A stretch of 64,000 nucleotides of DNA from Trichomonas vaginalis G3 (GCF_026262505.1 NC_067208.1:11479962-11543961), one strand, 5' to 3'; positions 22,901 through 32,908 are shown, counted from the first letter of the stretch. Made by a program: numbers and translations. Notes: a model not told the origin generated them from the sequence alone.

Positions 22901-25900
22901 GAAACAAGTTTTGTGTCTTCTTTCTCACCATAGCATTCTGTTAAATTATTAACACCAACAAAACTAAACATGTCAACAAATAACTTCGAAAACTCCGAAA
23001 TTTCATCTTTTTTGTTAAATGCATGCATCATTTTTCTTTGTTCTAAACTTGTGAAACTCGAGATAGAATTAACAGTAGATTCGAAATCTTCAACAATATT
23101 CTTGTTAAGTTTGTTCTTATTCTCACTTATCTTTCTTCTTTTGTCATCAACTTCTTTTTGTAATTGGGATAAACGGTTTTTATCGTCTTCCGATTTCATT
23201 CTCAAATTTTCTTTTTGTTCCAAAATCTTATGTTCTTGTTCTTCTGAGATAACTGTACCATTACTTATATCTTCGATCATCTTCTTCATTTCAACGAAAG
23301 ATTCACAGTGATCAATTAATTTTGACACTTTTTCTTCAAATTTTACAATTTTTTGTTTGAAGAAATCATTTCTCATCTTCAAAATATCATCGAACAAATA
23401 AGGAGAAATAGAGATAAATGGTTTGAATATGTCTGTTATCTCTTTGTGTTTGATTTCTTCTTCCATTATGTCATCGCAATTTTCGTATCTAATTGTAATC
23501 ATCTTCTTTTTGAAGAGATTTGGAATTTTCTCATATAATTCGTTATTAACCAAAACAAAGAAAGAAATTGATTTCAAGATCTCTGGAATGATTGGTAAAT
23601 CTTGAGATTTCGGATCATAATAGTACTTAAAGATCTGTAAGTCAGCAAGTTCGAAATAAGTGGAATAATCACTAGAATCCGAATTAAACATGAATAAATC
23701 TAAAACGTTATAAACTTCATAAGGATTCAATGCTTGTAAATCAAACAAAATTGCGGTTTTTTGTTTGTTTTCACCTGCTTTGACCAAACAAGAGAATAAC
23801 TGGGTCTTGAATCTGTTGTTAACAACGAAATACTGGCAATCTTTGAGTTTAGTTACAGGATAACTGTTTTCGCAAACTAAAATCGCACTTAAATTCAATT
23901 TCATGCATTCTTGAATTTGCGAAACAAAAATTTTGTCACTTAGATACATCATATCATTTTTGTTCTTGTTCAATAATCTCTTCACATTGTTCTTATTGAA
24001 ATTATAACATTCTGCGCATTTTGTAGCTGTTTCTAATCCGAAATAAAGCGAAGTCAAAACGAAATAATCACTTTCATCTTTGATTTTCGGAACAACTTTG
24101 GAAAACTCAATTGCTTTGTGGTAATCATTGTTTTTAGCAATTTCTTCTTTGAGTTTGTCCAAACTTTCCTTTCTAACTGCTTTTGTATCAATGGTTTCAT
24201 TCAAATTAATATCGAATTTTGGAAATTCAGTGATTAAATAATATTGAACTCCCATATCATTAAACAAAGAAATATCTGTTGTTGTACAGATCAAATGGAT
24301 GCCTCTAACATTCTGGTATTTATCGAATGTCCTAAAGAACAATGATCCGAACATTACTAGTGCTTTGATGAACTTTTTCATTTCGAAAATTGCTTCTTGA
24401 ACATCAAAAACAACAATATAGATTTCGCCATCGAAATTAGGTCCGTATAAACCTCTTGTAATGAATTCCAAGTTATTCATCATGCTCATATCCACGCATT
24501 CATTGAAAGCTGATGAGAAATAAACGACATCTTCGGGTTTTGTTTTCTGCAAAATTAAGTTTTTGAGGTATTTTCTTTTTCCTGAACTCAAATCGCTTTG
24601 AATAACAATAGGAATATTCATTGCGAAAGGTGTTTCCAACTCGAATTGTTTTGTTAATCCAAGGGATTCCCTATCACCATTTCCAAACACAGCTTCTATT
24701 GTTGTTATCGCTGCAGCTGCTGCGTTTTCTTTCAAGAATCTTCTGATCAAATTTATCTTTGACAAACAAGAATTAACGATATCTTCATCAGTATCCAAAA
24801 TTCCATTTACATAAACTCTTACTAATGGTTCCAATTGGTTATAAACACTAGAAATCTCTGGTTGTTGGAGAGCTATTTGTAAGAAATCGAATACACTTGG
24901 TTCCGGAGAAATCCATGCTCCTGCACCTAATTTCTCCGCTTTGCTTGAAATATTTAATGCAACAGGACGACATCCAACACATTCGAATTTAATTAAATCA
25001 TCACTGATACTTACTAATTGGAATTTCGCAATGGCAATTGATTCTTTCAATGCCGCGTAGATGCAAATCATCGACATCTGATGATCTCTTGCTAAAATGT
25101 CGATTGTTGTTGCATAAGGAATGTTTGGATAATCAGGAGATTGCGAATGAGGAGCAAATGCATCAAATTTGTCAAAAATAACCGTTAATTCGTCAATTTT
25201 TGCTTTGATGAATGTAGGAATTGTTACTGAAATTGGTTCTTTCGGAATAACAATTTGGTTTGTTAAAATGTATTCACCGACATCGAAATAGAACATGTGC
25301 TGGCTCAATCCTTCTTCTTTCACATGGTAACCATTGATTAAACCTCTTGCATTGAATTGTTTGATTGCCATTGATAAATATTCAGTGGAAATTGTAGAAG
25401 GAATAGGAATATCTGGTCTTATTTGGTTGATTTTCTTGATGAAATCTTGTGGGTTCACTTTTTGGAGGTAAATTGGTCTTAATCTCGTCATCAACCATGT
25501 TGGAACTTTCTCTTCATCGATGTGTATCAATGTTTGCCATTTGTTTAGCTCGAGTTTGCGAAAATGAGATTCGCATTTCATAACTTTTGTTTGCGATTCC
25601 AACAAACCAAAGAAATTCGGAAAAGCTGCTGGTAAATCTTTGACATCTGTTAATCTGATGACACATTTACATGAAGCAGCTCCTGGGAATACATTTGAGA
25701 TGATCTTCGATGACATCTTGAAACAAGGCAATCCAACGAAATCTGCAAATGATTTCACAATATTTCTGACGCCATTCATTTGTTTGCACATTGAAAATTC
25801 AGCGTTTACCATGCAACTCGCGAGACTTAGCATTGCTTCGTCTTCTGAGTCAGTTAATGGTCCAATGTCAGCATGAGAAATCAGTTCGTAACCGTATTTA

Positions 25901-28900
25901 AATGACAAATTTCCTATGTTTGTCATAATTTCTTCATTTCCTGTTTGGTTTGTCAAAGAATGTCTCAAATGACATTTCCAAATGAATGAATCAATATTTA
26001 AGTTCTCATCGGTGTTCATTAATTCTTCAATTATATCTCTGTGGCGTATTTTAAGAGATGCCAATGCAGCAATACTTGAACATTTTAATGAACTTTTTGA
26101 CATGATTTCTGTGGCACTTTTTAGGAAATCCTGATTTTTCTGAATCAAAGCTTTCCAATCTGTTCTTTCTTTTCCTCTTGTTATTGCTGGGTTTATTACT
26201 TGTGAGAAGTAAGTAGACTCAGCAATTAACAATGATTGTGTTGGATACCTTATCATCCATTGTTTTGGAGGAGTATATTCCCTTGCAGAAATCGCATCCA
26301 AAATTGAAGCTCTGACAGAATTTTGCATTTCTTCTTCAACTCTCTGCAAAATGTCAACGACTTGTAATCCTGTATAAGGGAAATCAGCCCTGAATTGTAT
26401 CATTTCTCCGTTAGTAGCTATTATTCCCATGATTGTTTCTATGTCTTTGTTTGTTGTCGTTTGGAAATGTGACAAACTTGGGAAAATTGGAATTAAATCA
26501 TTGACGATAAACTTGATATTTGTACAAGCCAACATGATGTCAATGACATTCTTATCGGTGCAGAAGAAGAAACGAGGGAATTTCTGTCTTTGCTGGTCCA
26601 ACAAATAAGTTGCATTCGATAAAATGTATTCGCATCTTGTTGTTCCTTCTTCAAGACATTGAACTAAGTTTTCTCCCCTGAAATATGGATCAGCACCACA
26701 ATAAATCGGTTTGTCGTAGTCCTTGTTTACAACAGGAGGAGGATCTTTCGTGTCCAATGACTCTTTCTTGAAATCTCGGTGTAAAACATCTGCGAAATTT
26801 ATCGCTTCTATGACAACTTTCTTGTGGCGTGGATCGGAAGCTTGCGGATCATTTGGATCTACAGGAACAATAAGTTGCATGACGTGTGGATCGAATTTGA
26901 CCTGTTTTATCAGATCATTATACCATTTGTCGATGAAAGCTTTGGATTGTTCCTCATGAGGGAAGTGGATTTCGCCAAATAACGCTGAGGTTGTTTCACT
27001 CAATATGACGTATTTGGTTTGGAACATTAATAAATAATGGAATATTCTTCCGAGTTGGAAAAGAACGGCTTCCCAGTAGAGAACTTGTTTCTCAATGGAA
27101 CTGTAGAACTGTGAGTCCTTTAATGTGCGAAGATAAAGCTGGAAATTCTCACATGTAGTCAATGCTTCGTAAATTGATGGGAAAGTGATAATTGGAGGCT
27201 TAATCGTTAAGGATGGCTTAACATCTAAGACTAAGGCTTTCATTTGAAGTATGTATTTATCAAATGTTTGGGAAAGATCCGCTTGTTGTTGCAAATTCAT
27301 GATATAGATCTTGATTTTATCAATGTGAGCTAAAATACTTTGATCAAGAAATGCTTTCGTCGTGATCTTCTTCATGTTTTCTTTACTTTTCTCTAAGATA
27401 TCAAAAATTCCTTCCCAAATTTCTTGTGTTAGCTTGATTTTTGATATGATATTGAAGAATGGCATATACTGATATAATAATGCATAATGATTTGCCATTC
27501 TATCGTATAAAGGATGGTGAACGCTTCTCATTTCTCTTTCACTGTGTTGATTGATGAAATGCATGAAGGTCAGAATGTCGATATCCATTATAGGAGTCTC
27601 TGTGATCGATGTAAGTTCGTTCATGAAGTTGTTATACGTCTTCCAATTTTCAAGATTCTTGTTTAGATCAGCTTTGATCTTTGTTCTCAAGTCAAAGTTG
27701 TATTCTGAGTATTCTAATTGGAAAGCTGTTACTTTGAAGGCTTCAATGTCATTCAAAAGTTCATCTGATATTGCAATTACGCTTTCTAAATCAGAAATTG
27801 CATTTTCTGGTTGAGCGTTGACATCAACTTTGGAATACTTAGTCTTGTTCAAGTTATCTAAGTCTTCCAAACGGTTTTCTAGCTTCTTCTGATTTTCTTT
27901 TAGTTGATTTATGACTTCTTCGCGTTTCTGCTTGACCCTGAGCTTGGCATATTCAAGAGTCTCTTCGAATTTTTTGTTTATGTTCCGAACATTTTTGAGA
28001 TGTATTAAAAGATTTGGAACAAGAAGAGGAACAGATGTTTGTGCTCTCTTGAAAATCGATTCTACAAGCTCAATTGTGCTCTTGAGATTAGGAATTTCTG
28101 ATTCTGCCTTTGAAATTCCAACATTAAATTTTGCATTTTCTTCAAGAGTTTCTCCAAAGTACTTCATTCCATTCATAAGATCAGTAACATCTTGAATGAA
28201 GTTCGTGCAAATGAATTCGAACTTTCTAAATAGGATTGTATTGTTTTCATCGATCGATTTTCTTGTATATTCAACTAAGAACGACCGAAGAGCACGAATA
28301 TCAACAAGAAGTTGCTTGTGAACATAAGTTCCTTTGAATGTTTCAACTTCTTCCAGTGTGTTTGTCAGTTTCGTGATGTTATTTATATAAATTGAAGGAT
28401 CTACGTCCTTTTCCTTCATTTCTTCCCATTGTTCCTTAAAGTCATATATAAATCTAGCTGATGTCTGGTATAATTTAAGTGTTTCTTCTGCATCTGAGTA
28501 ACTATCATTTATAGATTTGATCAAATTGTTGTAATCTGACTTGAACTGGTCATGGTTCTGTATGAAATTCTTCAATATGCTTGTTTTTGGAGACATTGTA
28601 AGTTCCTTTTCGTAACCACGAGGATCAATCAAACAAGGACGCGAAAAATTGGAAAGATACATGAATAATGTCTCAATATGTTCATTGACAAGCTTAATCA
28701 TACTTGTTTTGTTCGGTGAAAATGCAATATCGTTACCTTCATAATTTAATTCAAGATGCATCAACATTGTATGGGAAGAATCATAGAAAGTCTTTGCGAA
28801 CGTGTGGAACTGGTTCTCAAACATGTTTAAAAAGAACTGTAAAACTGTTTTGTCGCAAACCATGAAAAAATTTCGAATTTTTTCAACTTCTGACTTTGCT

Positions 28901-30240
28901 CTTTGAACTCTGACGATGTGATCTATCTTTCTTTGTTTTTCTTCAACCAGTGAAAGGCTTTTCTTCCTCGGCATCTTGTGCATGTAATAAATATCTGATG
29001 GAATCTTTTTCTCTGTGATATAACTCGTATTTGCGTTGGAAACCAAATCATTATACTTTGAATTAACATCGTTTGCGAATTTGCTTAATAATTGATAAAT
29101 TTCTTTTGAAATTAAATTAATTTTATCAGCAAAATCTTCTCTGGCTGTATCAAGAAGGGTATATTCCTTTTGGAACTCAACTTCACCGCTATCTTTTATT
29201 GGAAACACAGAAATTGACCTCAAAGAATTCAAATCATTTCGAATTTTGAAATAAATTGGCGGAAAAGAAAGTTTTGCGCTCCAACACGTATCGATAAAGC
29301 TATCTAGTCTTCTTTGGAAGGTCTTTCTGATCGATCTATTCCTCCAATACTTGAAATATTTGTACATTTTGAATTGAGAAAAGAATTTTATTGTTGTAAT
29401 CATATTGTATTGTGATTTATTTGTTACGTATTGATCAATTGGCGTAAAATCTGATTCTCCTGTTGATTTAGCTGAGAAAACACCTCTTTTTGTCATTGAA
29501 TGGAACTCATTTGTATTATCATCGAGTCTTCTGTAAAGTTTGAATGAATAAGGATCACTTTTATCAACTTGTCCAACATGGAATTGTAAGAAATCGTTCT
29601 TTGGATCAACAGCTCCCACATAAGTTAAAGCATCTGTTTCATTGTTTAAAACGAAGTTATCGTTCCATGGTATTTCTTGTTTCGTTATCTCTGTTTCAAT
29701 CTCTTTCGGCAGTTTTAATGACGAAATGAAATCTCCTGCTGGTTTAATATCTTTTGGAACAAAAGGAGGAAATGGTTTGAGAGGAACATCAGACGGAATT
29801 ATCGATTTAGGCCTGTGTACTCTTGATGTTTGTGGTAGAGGTGGGATGTTTCTTGATGGTAAAAGATTTGGAATTTCGACTGATTTTCTTGTTGAATTTC
29901 GAGGAGATTTTTGTATGGGTATTGCTGGTGCTCTGATATGAATGAGAGGTTGCATGTTATCATCAAAATCTATAACAGTATTTTGAAGTTTCATTGCAGG
30001 ATAAACGGAGCACATCAGTTTTTCGCCTATATTTTCACTAAATCCTTTTGTGTTTTTGATAACTTGTAAGTCATCGTATGTTTCTGGTGACAAATCTGTA
30101 GTCAAACCTTTATTTTTTACTTCAATAAAGGCAACTCTTAGTTTTGGCCAGAAAGAATCAATAGAATTAGGATATTTCTGTGAATTCTGAACGAATTCTC
30201 TCATTGCCTTGGCAAGATTTTTGAACTGAGTGCTTGCCAT
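19903..30240 (-). CDS. Dynein heavy chain-like protein, degenerate motor
   Basis: About 3,445 residues from ATG 30240 (an upstream TTG at 30282 is in frame but unlikely). Dynein order is kept: a helical tail; the linker near residues 1045-1090 (W, F-Q and FPHEEQ pattern); the pre-AAA1 motif near 1450 (FKYGYELIS, GPLTDS); several AAA-like blocks; two coiled coils near 2300-2400 and 2530-2600 flanking a small microtubule-binding-like region; and the late AAA blocks near 2700 and 3080-3170 (NRPVLIILDS, LVIFDEMMPN). Normal heavy chains have 4,000-4,600 residues and GPAGTGKTE in AAA1. Here that site reads AEFSMCKQMNGVRN, and AAA2 reads SDLSSGKRKY. So ATP-driven motility is doubtful; a structural or regulatory role in axonemal or cytoplasmic dynein assemblies is inference. 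The frame is long and clean, so it is under selection. Confidence 0.8.
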   Translation of the reverse strand: MASTQFKNLAKAMREFVQNSQKYPNSIDSFWPKLRVAFIEVKNKGLTTDLSPETYDDLQVIKNTKGFSENIGEKLMCSVYPAMKLQNTVIDFDDNMQPLIHIRAPAIPIQKSPRNSTRKSVEIPNLLPSRNIPPLPQTSRVHRPKSIIPSDVPLKPFPPFVPKDIKPAGDFISSLKLPKEIETEITKQEIPWNDNFVLNNETDALTYVGAVDPKNDFLQFHVGQVDKSDPYSFKLYRRLDDNTNEFHSMTKRGVFSAKSTGESDFTPIDQYVTNKSQYNMITTIKFFSQFKMYKYFKYWRNRSIRKTFQRRLDSFIDTCWSAKLSFPPIYFKIRNDLNSLRSISVFPIKDSGEVEFQKEYTLLDTAREDFADKINLISKEIYQLLSKFANDVNSKYNDLVSNANTSYITEKKIPSDIYYMHKMPRKKSLSLVEEKQRKIDHIVRVQRAKSEVEKIRNFFMVCDKTVLQFFLNMFENQFHTFAKTFYDSSHTMLMHLELNYEGNDIAFSPNKTSMIKLVNEHIETLFMYLSNFSRPCLIDPRGYEKELTMSPKTSILKNFIQNHDQFKSDYNNLIKSINDSYSDAEETLKLYQTSARFIYDFKEQWEEMKEKDVDPSIYINNITKLTNTLEEVETFKGTYVHKQLLVDIRALRSFLVEYTRKSIDENNTILFRKFEFICTNFIQDVTDLMNGMKYFGETLEENAKFNVGISKAESEIPNLKSTIELVESIFKRAQTSVPLLVPNLLIHLKNVRNINKKFEETLEYAKLRVKQKREEVINQLKENQKKLENRLEDLDNLNKTKYSKVDVNAQPENAISDLESVIAISDELLNDIEAFKVTAFQLEYSEYNFDLRTKIKADLNKNLENWKTYNNFMNELTSITETPIMDIDILTFMHFINQHSEREMRSVHHPLYDRMANHYALLYQYMPFFNIISKIKLTQEIWEGIFDILEKSKENMKKITTKAFLDQSILAHIDKIKIYIMNLQQQADLSQTFDKYILQMKALVLDVKPSLTIKPPIITFPSIYEALTTCENFQLYLRTLKDSQFYSSIEKQVLYWEAVLFQLGRIFHYLLMFQTKYVILSETTSALFGEIHFPHEEQSKAFIDKWYNDLIKQVKFDPHVMQLIVPVDPNDPQASDPRHKKVVIEAINFADVLHRDFKKESLDTKDPPPVVNKDYDKPIYCGADPYFRGENLVQCLEEGTTRCEYILSNATYLLDQQRQKFPRFFFCTDKNVIDIMLACTNIKFIVNDLIPIFPSLSHFQTTTNKDIETIMGIIATNGEMIQFRADFPYTGLQVVDILQRVEEEMQNSVRASILDAISAREYTPPKQWMIRYPTQSLLIAESTYFSQVINPAITRGKERTDWKALIQKNQDFLKSATEIMSKSSLKCSSIAALASLKIRHRDIIEELMNTDENLNIDSFIWKCHLRHSLTNQTGNEEIMTNIGNLSFKYGYELISHADIGPLTDSEDEAMLSLASCMVNAEFSMCKQMNGVRNIVKSFADFVGLPCFKMSSKIISNVFPGAASCKCVIRLTDVKDLPAAFPNFFGLLESQTKVMKCESHFRKLELNKWQTLIHIDEEKVPTWLMTRLRPIYLQKVNPQDFIKKINQIRPDIPIPSTISTEYLSMAIKQFNARGLINGYHVKEEGLSQHMFYFDVGEYILTNQIVIPKEPISVTIPTFIKAKIDELTVIFDKFDAFAPHSQSPDYPNIPYATTIDILARDHQMSMICIYAALKESIAIAKFQLVSISDDLIKFECVGCRPVALNISSKAEKLGAGAWISPEPSVFDFLQIALQQPEISSVYNQLEPLVRVYVNGILDTDEDIVNSCLSKINLIRRFLKENAAAAAITTIEAVFGNGDRESLGLTKQFELETPFAMNIPIVIQSDLSSGKRKYLKNLILQKTKPEDVVYFSSAFNECVDMSMMNNLEFITRGLYGPNFDGEIYIVVFDVQEAIFEMKKFIKALVMFGSLFFRTFDKYQNVRGIHLICTTTDISLFNDMGVQYYLITEFPKFDINLNETIDTKAVRKESLDKLKEEIAKNNDYHKAIEFSKVVPKIKDESDYFVLTSLYFGLETATKCAECYNFNKNNVKRLLNKNKNDMMYLSDKIFVSQIQECMKLNLSAILVCENSYPVTKLKDCQYFVVNNRFKTQLFSCLVKAGENKQKTAILFDLQALNPYEVYNVLDLFMFNSDSSDYSTYFELADLQIFKYYYDPKSQDLPIIPEILKSISFFVLVNNELYEKIPNLFKKKMITIRYENCDDIMEEEIKHKEITDIFKPFISISPYLFDDILKMRNDFFKQKIVKFEEKVSKLIDHCESFVEMKKMIEDISNGTVISEEQEHKILEQKENLRMKSEDDKNRLSQLQKEVDDKRRKISENKNKLNKNIVEDFESTVNSISSFTSLEQRKMMHAFNKKDEISEFSKLFVDMFSFVGVNNLTECYGEKEDTKLVSAIKKFKLDSPDKFQFTKIESWGLKKSSQPEKLLRKLQSNRETFRSDIPLVNYLIDFIHICVTYVELNDTNMELQNSLEDPLNEIEKVQTKVEKDEKELTNLTNRLETQTKNGKCPKWIMDAFLVNPQNVTKILESVEQFMINLSKMNKQIESCDKALIVWCAIFTAFEFGFGKLNQKERNEIYNKIGIDAAVFSSPFRLLEQFISFDIFAPVTKKLSLFSPLSENELISNSTTIIFSSLLSYDSILGTKLLPGNYSLPGYDLPAPFLVYYDPLDLIVETIIGNYKNCSCCFISSKDSVYSVFIHALSNGYPLIVYIDSLDNLNDFFTFARHTMIQYLSTKVITFDGEDSKINENTKIFFVTEIPDLLQNQRKDFVLVDCSITNVNQTKWFEMATVFTINSQIKDTYIKDINSIDTCSKQVISLLDQFKDLKDWEFLFTNNDYLMSYQKNVDLFNDSYRIIHNSVNNLTQMNALSNEHPNAIFRYKQFTGLCQSLASSHELTKSNDKLSQEKNVSYQLQVISALQEFTKSRDGASMAPMTTLTGFPEMTLYFTNIIYSFERVQFLVDFETKYMKNNVQNQYLLFEQYFPGVGDRPITSNLQRLMNHVASRFMNVPRSFYTFCTPDTLPMPGNRPVLIILDSLIPTDLYSRAMSQFLTTKDMTLLTIGSFSNASLSTPMSVNTIIKGCHEKNAMLLVIFDEMMPNYIIPSLLHFTHINKFSNYYILVSEMLYDKLPHIPNALITRVSRPTSLFGASRFLNITPYFHRMNAKSLKPFLYFNLLLSHRRDYPLRLQHILPMLLYTKEFWETNGMNVSMTRNLWMKIIASLFATLTDRDVVKESYSNLLNKFFKDAIPMMPSQAKIDYYNDSNYSTELPPSPYDVGMLVSFGDEFKIPETPSWTKQIENKFFVIGKVHNAEFVIENAVLHNARFSNEMIGVNGTYMLTLSVLDKEPEHNISPYTVNIDVFDGNEKVGSVTTLFNGNTEILSYGSVFIQLPQNE

Positions 30241-30352
30241 CACTCTAACAAGAAAATTTGAATGCCAAAATTTTGAATACAAAGATTGTTAGTAATTTTT
30301 TTCTGGGGTATTTTGTAAGAGAGACCCTAAAATAAAAAAACGTTATTTATTG

Positions 30353-31285
30353 ATGTTTTTCATCAGGAAAGCAACACATGCTGGTGAATGGTATCCAACA
30401 GATGATCAACTCAAGATCATGCTGGAAGCATCATTTCATTATGCACAACCAAAACCAAATGCAGATTTAGGCTTGAAAGGAGTTATTTCTCCACACTCTT
30501 GTTATCAAGTGTGTTTAAGAACAGCCGCATATTCTTTTTCATGCATCAATCCAGATAAATTCGAAAGAATTATTATTCTTGGAACATGTCATCATATTGC
30601 ATTAAAAGCTGGCTTAGTTTCTCATGCAACCGAAGTCGAAACACCATTTGGCAATCTACAAGTCGATACAGAAGTTACAGAGAAATTAGCAACAGAATAT
30701 GGCGAAGCAATTCAATGGATGGATCAAAAAGTCGATGAGAACGAACATTCTCTCGAAATGCAATATCCTTTGATCAAGTATATTTGGCAAGACCGTCCAG
30801 TAAAAATTATTCCAATGTTGATAGGATCATTAAGCGAACCAAGAGAAATAGAGATTGCAGAAGCTCTTAGCCCAATCATTACAGACGAAAAAACATTTTT
30901 CATCATATCATCAGACTTTACTCATTGGGGTGAAATATTCCATCATACTCCAATTCAATCTACGAAAAAGAAACAGCTCTCGCAACAATTGCAGATAGCT
31001 GATGAACGTTCAATTGGTATTATTCACCAATTTAACTACGAGCACTTCCGCTTTATTTGCGAAGAAATTCATGGCTCAATTTGTGGTTGCTATTCTATTT
31101 GTTTGATGCTAAGAATATTAGCAGAGGGATATGAATTTGAAGTTTTTGATAGATCAGAACTTTGTGAATTAAGAACAATGAAAGATTTCTCTATTTCATA
31201 TGTTGCTGCTGGATTTTATGATAAATCACAGAGACCAGCACCAGAAAAGGCACCTGAAGAAGATAATCAGGGTATGATGATGTAA
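30353..31285 (+). CDS. MEMO family protein
   Basis: 310 residues, close to human MEMO1 (297). Family signatures are present in order: RKATHAGEWYP (N-terminus), ISPHSCYQ (His near 48), GTCHHIALK (His near 81), ENEHSLEMQYPL (near 128), SSDFTHWG (Asp near 188, His near 191), and HGSICGCYS (Cys near 245). His49, His81, Asp189 and Cys244 of human MEMO1 line the metal- and redox-active pocket, and equivalents appear conserved. The ATG at 30353 is used; a TTG one codon earlier is ignored. The C-terminus has an extra acidic, Met-rich tail. It is head to head with the dynein gene, with 112 bp between starts, so a shared bidirectional promoter is possible. In animals MEMO1 links receptor signalling to the cytoskeleton and has been reported to bind iron or copper. 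Confidence 0.93.
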   Translation: MFFIRKATHAGEWYPTDDQLKIMLEASFHYAQPKPNADLGLKGVISPHSCYQVCLRTAAYSFSCINPDKFERIIILGTCHHIALKAGLVSHATEVETPFGNLQVDTEVTEKLATEYGEAIQWMDQKVDENEHSLEMQYPLIKYIWQDRPVKIIPMLIGSLSEPREIEIAEALSPIITDEKTFFIISSDFTHWGEIFHHTPIQSTKKKQLSQQLQIADERSIGIIHQFNYEHFRFICEEIHGSICGCYSICLMLRILAEGYEFEVFDRSELCELRTMKDFSISYVAAGFYDKSQRPAPEKAPEEDNQGMMM

Positions 31286-31323
31286 ATATTTTTTTAGAAT
31301 TTACTGTAAAAATAATTTTTATT

Positions 31324-31511
31324 TGTCACTTTTTTAGACTTTCATGATAATTTCATAGTGGTGTATTTACACTTCATAAGGGAATAAAATCCCTTATTTT
31401 ATTCCCTTATAAGCCAATGCGCTTCAAATCATTTTGATATTCGAAGAAATTGTCGAAAAATGATGAGAGTTATAAGTACTTCCAAATTTTAGATATATGA
31501 AAAAGTGACAT
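31324..31511. mobile_element. Candidate 188-bp MITE
   Basis: Starts with TGTCACTTTTTTAG and ends with the inverse of TGTCACTTTTTCAT. A central hairpin pairs AAGGGAATAAAATCCC with ATTTTATTCCCTTA. No coding capacity and no clear target duplication. The rest of the 31286-31706 spacer shows nothing else. Confidence 0.35.
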
Positions 31512-31706
31512 ATAGATCATAATCCCTCCTCTTGAAAACCATTTAATACTGTCAAGAATATGGATGCAACTAATAATTTCTTTAAGTAAATATGAGAGTA
31601 ATCATGGATATTAAAATATGTATTCTTGATTGCAAAATTAAATAAATTTTACAATAATTTAAAAATATTGACATGAATAATCATAAGACAAACATTTACT
31701 AAACAT

Positions 31707-32843
31707 TTAAACAAGGGTTGTGTCAATAGCATCAATGATAACCTTAGAATCATACTTTGTGCAGAGAGCTTTGAGAGGAGTAATAAGGTATGATGTGTCT
31801 TGGTTATATTCACCAAACTTTGTGAAGTATTCCTCCAAAACTGGTTCGTAGCACTTTCTGACATCAGGTAAATCGTGTAATTTCATAAAGATTGGAGCCT
31901 CTTGGCCTGCAACTTTGTTAACAATAGTATTGATTGCATTTTCCATCTTTTCTGTAAGTGATTTCATGTATTTTTGGTGCTGGTAGTACCTTTCGCGAGC
32001 TTCTGGTTTAGCATAAAGTTCTGCATGTACAATTTTTTCATCTTCTTCGTCAAGCGCTTGTCTTCTAATAGAACTTTTTGGTCCAACGCCAATAAAATCG
32101 GAAATTGGTGTATCAAGAATATCACCAAATATAGTTGGAGTAGAATGGCTCATTTTTTCATGAACATTTTCAAAAAGAGAGTTAATTGTGTGGGTGGGAT
32201 TCATTTCAATCTCTCTTATGACATAAGCAGAAAATTCATTGGATAAGAAGGCTCCTGCCCACTTGCTGTTAATCGCTGAATAGCTAGATTCGCTGCATTG
32301 AGCTGCGGTGATTACTGCAACGTTTGGTGATACAATAGAATCCTTTAAGCAGCCACTGTTGCAAGCCTCAACAAGGAAGAACATTTTTCTGAATTTGCGA
32401 GTCTTGCTCATAGTAATAATTGTATTGCCTAATTGATATGTAGTAATGGGACGGCCAACAGGGGTTGACAAGATATTTGCAGAGCCATGATCATTATAAA
32501 AGATGAAGAGATCATCATCCTTCGTTGTGTTGAGTTCTTTTAGATATCGAATGAATTTTGTGCTTGAGCAGTTCTCTCCGAGAAAATCAATTTTTTCTTT
32601 TCCAGGATAAATATTTGTATTGTTAAGGGTATGGAAGACTTTTCCAGGATAAGGGTTTAATTCGTTGTCTGCAATATCATTATAAGTCCACATGGAAATA
32701 TGATCATCGTCAAAACCATGAGATTTTAAGATTCCATACATATAATAGACATCTGCTTGATGTCTGTAGTTAGACCAATCCTTGGAGCCTGCAAATAAGA
32801 TTGCATATTTAGCACAATATCCTAAAGTAATGAAGAAAAACAT
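31707..32843 (-). CDS. Legumain-like cysteine peptidase (family C13)
   Basis: 378 residues. A short hydrophobic N-terminus (MFFFITLGYCA) looks like a signal peptide. The core has YAILFAGSKDWSNYRHQADV, then the catalytic His in FYNDHGSA (near residue 117) and the catalytic Cys in LVEACNSG (near 160), the diad of clan CD. A C-terminal helical region of about 120 residues (KYMKSLTEKMENAINT, then two Cys) matches the legumain prodomain layout better than the GPI8 C-terminus, which would end in a membrane anchor not seen here. So it is called a lysosomal or secreted asparaginyl endopeptidase; a GPI transamidase subunit is the main alternative. It is divergent from the centrin gene, 65 bp between starts. 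Confidence 0.85.
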   Translation of the reverse strand: MFFFITLGYCAKYAILFAGSKDWSNYRHQADVYYMYGILKSHGFDDDHISMWTYNDIADNELNPYPGKVFHTLNNTNIYPGKEKIDFLGENCSSTKFIRYLKELNTTKDDDLFIFYNDHGSANILSTPVGRPITTYQLGNTIITMSKTRKFRKMFFLVEACNSGCLKDSIVSPNVAVITAAQCSESSYSAINSKWAGAFLSNEFSAYVIREIEMNPTHTINSLFENVHEKMSHSTPTIFGDILDTPISDFIGVGPKSSIRRQALDEEDEKIVHAELYAKPEARERYYQHQKYMKSLTEKMENAINTIVNKVAGQEAPIFMKLHDLPDVRKCYEPVLEEYFTKFGEYNQDTSYLITPLKALCTKYDSKVIIDAIDTTLV

Positions 32844-32881
32844 TTTTTATAAAAAATTTACTTTTTTTTTCTAAAATTTAT

Positions 32882-32892
32882 TGTCACTTTTT
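32882..32892 (+). promoter_or_regulatory. Initiator-like element of the centrin gene
   Basis: TGTCACTTTTT contains TCACTT, fitting the trichomonad initiator TCA(+1)Y(T/A). The predicted start A at 32886 is 23 nt before the ATG, a typical short leader for this organism. Confidence 0.6.
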
Positions 32893-32908
32893 ATAGAACG
32901 TTTCGAAA

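Noticed and set aside
22406-29941. Plus-strand reading frames of 60-113 codons opposite the dynein gene
   Set aside because: They are antisense shadows of a single well-supported minus-strand frame.
31707-32843. GPI8, the GPI-transamidase catalytic subunit
   Set aside because: The His/Cys diad is shared, but there is no C-terminal membrane anchor and the C-terminal helical region looks like a legumain prodomain. Kept as the alternative only.
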